Shown here: piece after piece, positions 24,956 to 28,059 of the stretch
Layout of the letters: every line of letters begins with the position of its first letter
How positions within the stretch are numbered: position 1 is the stretch's first letter
Assembly (NCBI GenBank): GCA_905235315.1
Contig: CAJOLG010000004.1
Location: forward strand, 1-28,059
Reading direction: 5' to 3'
Length of the DNA stretch: 28,059 bases
DNA from: an uncultured Solobacterium sp.
Lineage (GTDB): Bacteria; Bacillota_I; Bacilli_A; Erysipelotrichales; Erysipelotrichaceae
Notes under the pieces: generated by a model
The model's input: only the letters and a program-made list of their open reading frames with translations
The model's database searches: none
Told to the model about the DNA's origin: nothing
Position numbers and translations under genes: made by a program

Positions 24956-25708
24956 TCAGAGATCCCGGTACGTTACCTGCTGCACTCCCTGTTCTTCCAG
25001 CCATGCGCTCACAGCCGGATCACACAGCATTTCAACTTCTTTCGTGCGGTTGACCGTAAGGCTTGAGGTCTGCAGGATATACCAGTCAAGGTAGCCGGGA
25101 TGGCATACGAACATCGGGCATTCATTCTCCGCATACGGTCTGAGAACCGCGTTTTTCAGCGACGTAAACGGATCATAATCCGGGTTCATACTGTCCATAC
25201 TGGTGATCAGTACGGTACTGCGGAACGATACCGGTCCGCTCAGGGCAAACGGAAGCAGCGGCAGGTTATGGCGTTCTGCCACAATTTCGAGGCCTTTGAA
25301 CAGGTTTTCACTGGATACCGCATGGGCTTCAAAGTATTCCGGTTCCTGTCCCGTAAGCTCTTTGAATTTCTCATACTGTGCTTCAATTTCGAGCACGACT
25401 TCATCCAGCACCACAAAGTCTTCCTTTGCGCTGCGGTAATCCCGGCTGGATTTAAACTCCCCGTTCTCATTCGTGATACTGGGGATAAGGCACGGGTCAG
25501 AAACCGGCTTCCCGACACAGACATTGGTATGCTGGCCGAGGCACACATCATATCCGGCAATCAGATCCAGGCCTGCCTTTGCGGCGGGCATATTCGGCAT
25601 CAGTCCGACGGAGCGGATCAGCCCCTCCTTTACGGTTTTCGCAATACCGAGATTCACCCCCTCGCAATACCCGAGGTCATCTGCTCTGATCAATACCCGT
25701 TTTGTCAT
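24956..25708 (-). CDS. chbG: ChbG/YdjC-family carbohydrate deacetylase
   Basis: YdjC-family metal-dependent deacetylases remove N-acetyl groups from chito-oligosaccharides or related sugars in the cytoplasm. The 250-aa protein begins MTKRVLIRADDLGYCEGVNL, with the metal-binding ADDLG motif. Further ligands are in LGQHTNVCVGKPVSDP and YFEAHAVSSEN, and VCHPGYLD near the C-terminus is the third family motif. AGGAG precedes the ATG, which is 18 bases after the EIIBC stop, so the two genes form an operon. The substrate is probably the sugar imported by that permease; the symbol is by family only. Confidence 0.88.
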   Translation of the reverse strand: MTKRVLIRADDLGYCEGVNLGIAKTVKEGLIRSVGLMPNMPAAKAGLDLIAGYDVCLGQHTNVCVGKPVSDPCLIPSITNENGEFKSSRDYRSAKEDFVVLDEVVLEIEAQYEKFKELTGQEPEYFEAHAVSSENLFKGLEIVAERHNLPLLPFALSGPVSFRSTVLITSMDSMNPDYDPFTSLKNAVLRPYAENECPMFVCHPGYLDWYILQTSSLTVNRTKEVEMLCDPAVSAWLEEQGVQQVTYRDL

Positions 25709-25726
25709 ACGTGCCGGCTCCTGTTC

Positions 25727-27121
25727 TTATTTATTATCACCGCGGCAGAGCACAAATGTAACCCCTGCAGCTACGACGATTGAAATAATACCACCGATAA
25801 TGCCATTGATGAAGTTTGCGGTGTTTCCGCCGGCATATGCGGTAAGCGCCAGGAAGTTCGCGACCGGTACCAGCGCATAGGCTTTGACACCGAGCAACGA
25901 ACAGTAGAGCGCACCTGCCGCGCCTCCCGCGGCCATACCGATGAGCGGTTTGCGGGCACGGATACCGGTACCGTAAAGTCCGGGTTCTGTAACGCCGCCG
26001 ATGAACGCAGCGATCATATTGGTCATTGCGAGGCTCTTCTCTTCCTTGTCTTTCACTGCCAGCCAGTAACCAAGGCACATGCCGGTTACTGCCATGGATG
26101 CGTTGACTGCACCGACCGAAACGATCGGATCGTATCCGTTTGTCGCAAAGAGCATGATCATCTGTGTGATCATTACCTGATGCATACCCGTCATGACGAG
26201 GAATTCCCAGGCAGCGCCGATAAGCATTGTGCCGATCGGACCAAGCGTATTGCCGAACCAGATAATCACGCTGCAGATGTAGTTTCCGAGCCATCCGCCG
26301 AGCGGGCCGAGAACAATCAGCATCAGCGGAAGCATGATTGCGACAGTGAGTGTAGGTACACCGAGTACCTTCAGGGAATCCGGGGTAATTTTCTTTATGA
26401 ACTTTTCAACATAGCTGCCGATCCAGGTTGTGAGAATGATCGGAAGCAGGGTCGAAGCATAGCTCTGAAGCTGGGCGGGGATACCGTACACTGTGAACGG
26501 AACACCATCCGTTGCCAGAGAGACAAGCGTCGGATGAATGAGAATCGCACCGAGCATTGCGCCCATGATCGCATTCATACCGAACTTCTTGGCGGAGGTA
26601 AAACCTATCAGTACCGGGAAGAAGTAGAATGTGGAATCGCCGACAAGTGTGAACAGCGTATAAAGATCCGAGCCCTCTTTCAGTACATTCAGCATGCCCG
26701 GGCCGAGCACTGCCACCAGCATCTTGAACATCGAAGCTGCCAGCATCGCCGGGATGACCGGCGTCAGGGATCCGGACAGACCGTCCATGATCGCCGAACC
26801 GATGGATTTCAGGGTCAGCGGTTTCTTCTCTGCCGGTTTGTCCGCGTCTTCCTCAACCGCTTCCTGTTTCGCGAAGCCTCCGAGATCACAGACTTCCGCA
26901 TAGACTTTGTCTACATTCGGGCCGATGATAACCTGATACTGCTTGCCGACACGGTTGACACCGAGAACACCGGGAATCTGTTTGATTGCGTCATCGTTGG
27001 GAATCGTATCGTCTTTCAGGTTGAAGCGCAGTCTTGTAATACAATGTGTTGCGAACGTCACATTGTCTTTTCCGCCGATCGCTTCCAGGACATCCGCCGC
27101 AATCTGCTTATTATCTGCCAT
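25727..27121 (-). CDS. PTS sugar permease EIIBC, glucose/beta-glucoside superfamily
   Basis: The protein imports and phosphorylates a sugar. Residues 1-85 are an EIIB domain with the phosphorylated cysteine C27 in ATHCITRLRF. A charged linker rich in Lys and Glu (about 88-105) leads to the EIIC membrane domain with some ten helices (for example PVIPAMLAASMFKMLVAVLG, FYFFPVLIGFTSAKKFG and NMIAAFIGGVTEPGLYG). At 464 aa it has no EIIA domain, so phosphate must come from a separate EIIA. GAGAGGAG precedes the ATG. An amino-sugar disaccharide or MurNAc-like substrate is suggested only by the deacetylase and RpiR neighbours. Confidence 0.92.
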   Translation of the reverse strand: MADNKQIAADVLEAIGGKDNVTFATHCITRLRFNLKDDTIPNDDAIKQIPGVLGVNRVGKQYQVIIGPNVDKVYAEVCDLGGFAKQEAVEEDADKPAEKKPLTLKSIGSAIMDGLSGSLTPVIPAMLAASMFKMLVAVLGPGMLNVLKEGSDLYTLFTLVGDSTFYFFPVLIGFTSAKKFGMNAIMGAMLGAILIHPTLVSLATDGVPFTVYGIPAQLQSYASTLLPIILTTWIGSYVEKFIKKITPDSLKVLGVPTLTVAIMLPLMLIVLGPLGGWLGNYICSVIIWFGNTLGPIGTMLIGAAWEFLVMTGMHQVMITQMIMLFATNGYDPIVSVGAVNASMAVTGMCLGYWLAVKDKEEKSLAMTNMIAAFIGGVTEPGLYGTGIRARKPLIGMAAGGAAGALYCSLLGVKAYALVPVANFLALTAYAGGNTANFINGIIGGIISIVVAAGVTFVLCRGDNK

Positions 27122-27140
27122 GTTTTTCTCCTCTCAGTTT

Positions 27141-27156
27141 TTGAATCATTATTCAA
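27141..27156. promoter_or_regulatory. Operator-like inverted repeat, copy 1 (EIIBC leader)
   Basis: TTGAAT-CATT-ATTCAA is a perfect 6-bp inverted repeat preceded by three extra T. It lies 20 bases before the EIIBC ATG, downstream of its promoter, where bound protein would act as a roadblock or looping partner. Confidence 0.6.
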
Positions 27157-27261
27157 TTTTCTGTTTAACCAAATACTTGTGAAACATCAATCGAATGGCC
27201 TGTTTATGCTTTATTGTCAGTCCATCCTGAATTTGGAGCGCGCCTCCCGATTCACAACTTA

Positions 27262-27290
27262 AGTATATTCATTTTTGAATCATGAGTCAA
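27262..27290 (-). promoter_or_regulatory. Sigma-A promoter of EIIBC-chbG
   Basis: The minus strand has TTGACT (27285-27290), a 17-base spacer and TATACT (27262-27267), each one base from consensus. The leader to the ATG would be about 134 bases; I see no ORF, riboswitch or strong hairpin in it beyond operator copy 1. Confidence 0.82.
27275..27290. promoter_or_regulatory. Operator-like inverted repeat, copy 2 (over the EIIBC promoter)
   Basis: TTGAAT-CATG-AGTCAA matches the copy 1 pattern at five of six arm pairs and is also preceded by TTT. It covers the -35 and half of the spacer of the EIIBC promoter. Confidence 0.6.
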
Positions 27291-27306
27291 TATGTGATTT
27301 AAATTT

Positions 27307-27322
27307 TTGAATTTCCATTCAT
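27307..27322. promoter_or_regulatory. Operator-like inverted repeat, copy 3 (over the rpiR promoter)
   Basis: TTGAAT-TTCC-ATTCAT is the third copy, again preceded by TTT and with five of six arm pairs. It covers the -35 of the regulator promoter. Its centre is 32 bases, about three helical turns, from copy 2. Confidence 0.55.
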
Positions 27323-27335
27323 TTTTGCTTATACT
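27307..27335 (+). promoter_or_regulatory. Promoter of the RpiR-type regulator
   Basis: TTGAAT (27307-27312), a 17-base spacer and TATACT (27330-27335) on the plus strand. The predicted start is at about 27342, so the leader is only about 15 bases and begins at the ribosome binding site. Confidence 0.65.
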
Positions 27336-27356
27336 TATCTCGGAGGTGACTGCTGT

Positions 27357-28059
27357 ATGGATATCTTCACCTTAATGGAGTCAAAGAAAAACTCGTTTTC
27401 CAAAACAGATCATCTGATTTACAACTCGATCCGGAAGTTTCCGGATGATTACGCATCATTATCCATTAATAAGATTATTGAACGGCGTGATTTTTCCCAG
27501 CCTTCCCTGACCCGGTTTGCGAAGAAACTCGGATTCAGCGGATTCAATGAGTTCCAGTATCAGTTCCGCAGGGATCTGTTTGAAAACCCTTCCCGGGAGA
27601 ATGGAAAAAGCCGGCCGGAGATCTATGCGGACCAGCTGCTCCTGGTGGCCCGCACCCTGCCGGATGACGTCATTGACGAGATTGCCGACCGGTTTATGAC
27701 CAGTTCCTGTGTCTATCTGTTCGGAACCAGTCTTTCCCGGATGCCGGCAGACTTTATCGTGGAAGCCATGCGTATTATCGGGGTGCGGAATGTTCAGCTC
27801 CTCCCGGCGGACGCATCCGCTGTTCCTTACCGGAAGGAAGATCTCTTTCTCTGCTTCTCCGCCCATTCCGGCCACTGGTGTATCAATACCGTAAACAAAA
27901 TGGCCCAGTCCGAGGAACGGCCGTATTCCATCCTGGTCACAATGAGCCCCAAACATCCCCTGCGGGGAAAATTCGATCAGGTCATTGCCTTTCCGGAAGC
28001 GCCTTCTTCCGGCAATGCAAGAATGATTCTGAATGACACCATGGCATTTATGATGTTCA
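27357..28059 (+). CDS. RpiR-family transcriptional regulator, partial (3' end outside window)
   Basis: ATG 27357 (MDIFTLMESKKNSFSKTDHL) follows GGAGGTG at 8 bases, and the frame stays open for 234 codons to the window edge. Residues 1-77 are the RpiR helix-turn-helix domain (SQPSLTRFAKKLGFSGFNEF is the recognition part, shown as 20 residues). From about 105 a SIS sugar-phosphate-binding domain begins (VYLFGTSLSRMPADF; LFLCFSAHSGHWCINTVNKM). It is the only plus-strand gene, divergent from EIIBC-chbG, and its own promoter carries the same inverted repeat as the EIIBC promoter. It probably controls both in response to the phosphorylated sugar. Confidence 0.93.
   Translation, partial: MDIFTLMESKKNSFSKTDHLIYNSIRKFPDDYASLSINKIIERRDFSQPSLTRFAKKLGFSGFNEFQYQFRRDLFENPSRENGKSRPEIYADQLLLVARTLPDDVIDEIADRFMTSSCVYLFGTSLSRMPADFIVEAMRIIGVRNVQLLPADASAVPYRKEDLFLCFSAHSGHWCINTVNKMAQSEERPYSILVTMSPKHPLRGKFDQVIAFPEAPSSGNARMILNDTMAFMMF

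Noticed and set aside
27122..27255. Riboswitch or antiterminator (RAT) element in the EIIBC leader
   Set aside because: No terminator hairpin with T run and no recognisable RAT-like or riboswitch core; only operator copy 1 and a 4-bp GGAG/CTCC stem are visible.
26180..27262. Plus-strand frame opposite the EIIBC gene
   Set aside because: Antisense to a well-matched PTS permease and crosses its promoter.
27459..27956. Minus-strand frame inside the RpiR regulator
   Set aside because: The plus strand encodes a full helix-turn-helix and SIS domain with a good ribosome binding site; this is its shadow.
1..28059. CRISPR arrays, tRNA genes, insertion sequences, phage or toxin-antitoxin modules
   Set aside because: No spaced direct repeats, cloverleaf sequences, transposase motifs or small paired genes were seen; nearly all sequence is explained by the listed genes.

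Overview
The window looks like chromosome from a low-to-intermediate GC Bacillota, most likely Erysipelotrichaceae-like (inference). The evidence is strong AGGAGG-type ribosome binding sites, sigma-A promoters (several with extended -10), frequent TTG starts, U-tailed hairpin terminators and a housekeeping order shared with Bacillus: rpsF-ssb-rpsR, yybS-gdpP-rplI-dnaB, then walJ-htrC-rlmH. No tRNA, rRNA, insertion sequence, phage gene or CRISPR array was seen. Every gene is on the minus strand except the last, a partial RpiR-type regulator on the plus strand.

Read from the right end in the direction of transcription: (i) a divergent regulator/PTS unit (rpiR, then EIIBC and a YdjC/ChbG deacetylase) with three copies of a TTGAATNNNNATTCAA-like inverted repeat around the promoters; (ii) rpsF-ssb-rpsR with a probable S6:S18 autoregulatory leader hairpin over the rpsF ribosome binding site; (iii) a tight eight-gene unit yybS-gdpP-rplI-dnaB-M23 peptidase-walJ-htrC-rlmH, joining c-di-AMP turnover, replication, cell-wall hydrolysis and ribosome maturation; (iv) ptsH (HPr); (v) glycogen metabolism: phosphoglucomutase, branching enzyme, glycogen phosphorylase and type I pullulanase; (vi) a four-gene unit of an exported DUF885 metallopeptidase-like protein, an alpha/beta-hydrolase lipoprotein, ung and folC; (vii) the 5' part of glgC, cut by the window edge.

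Together sections v and vii make and break glycogen. Phosphoglucomutase interconverts glucose-6-P and glucose-1-P, GlgC activates glucose-1-P to ADP-glucose, GlgB branches the polymer, GlgP releases glucose-1-P and PulA removes the limit branches. HPr and the EIIBC permease belong to sugar uptake.

Most genes are ordinary. The least ordinary features are an HtrC-like protein in which all three catalytic-triad positions are replaced (Q99, G129, E211), a lipoprotein hydrolase whose nucleophile serine is glycine (G276) while Asp and His remain, the three-operator architecture at the RpiR/PTS promoters, and promoter/hairpin overlaps before glgP and pulA. I did not find a clearly new multi-gene system.
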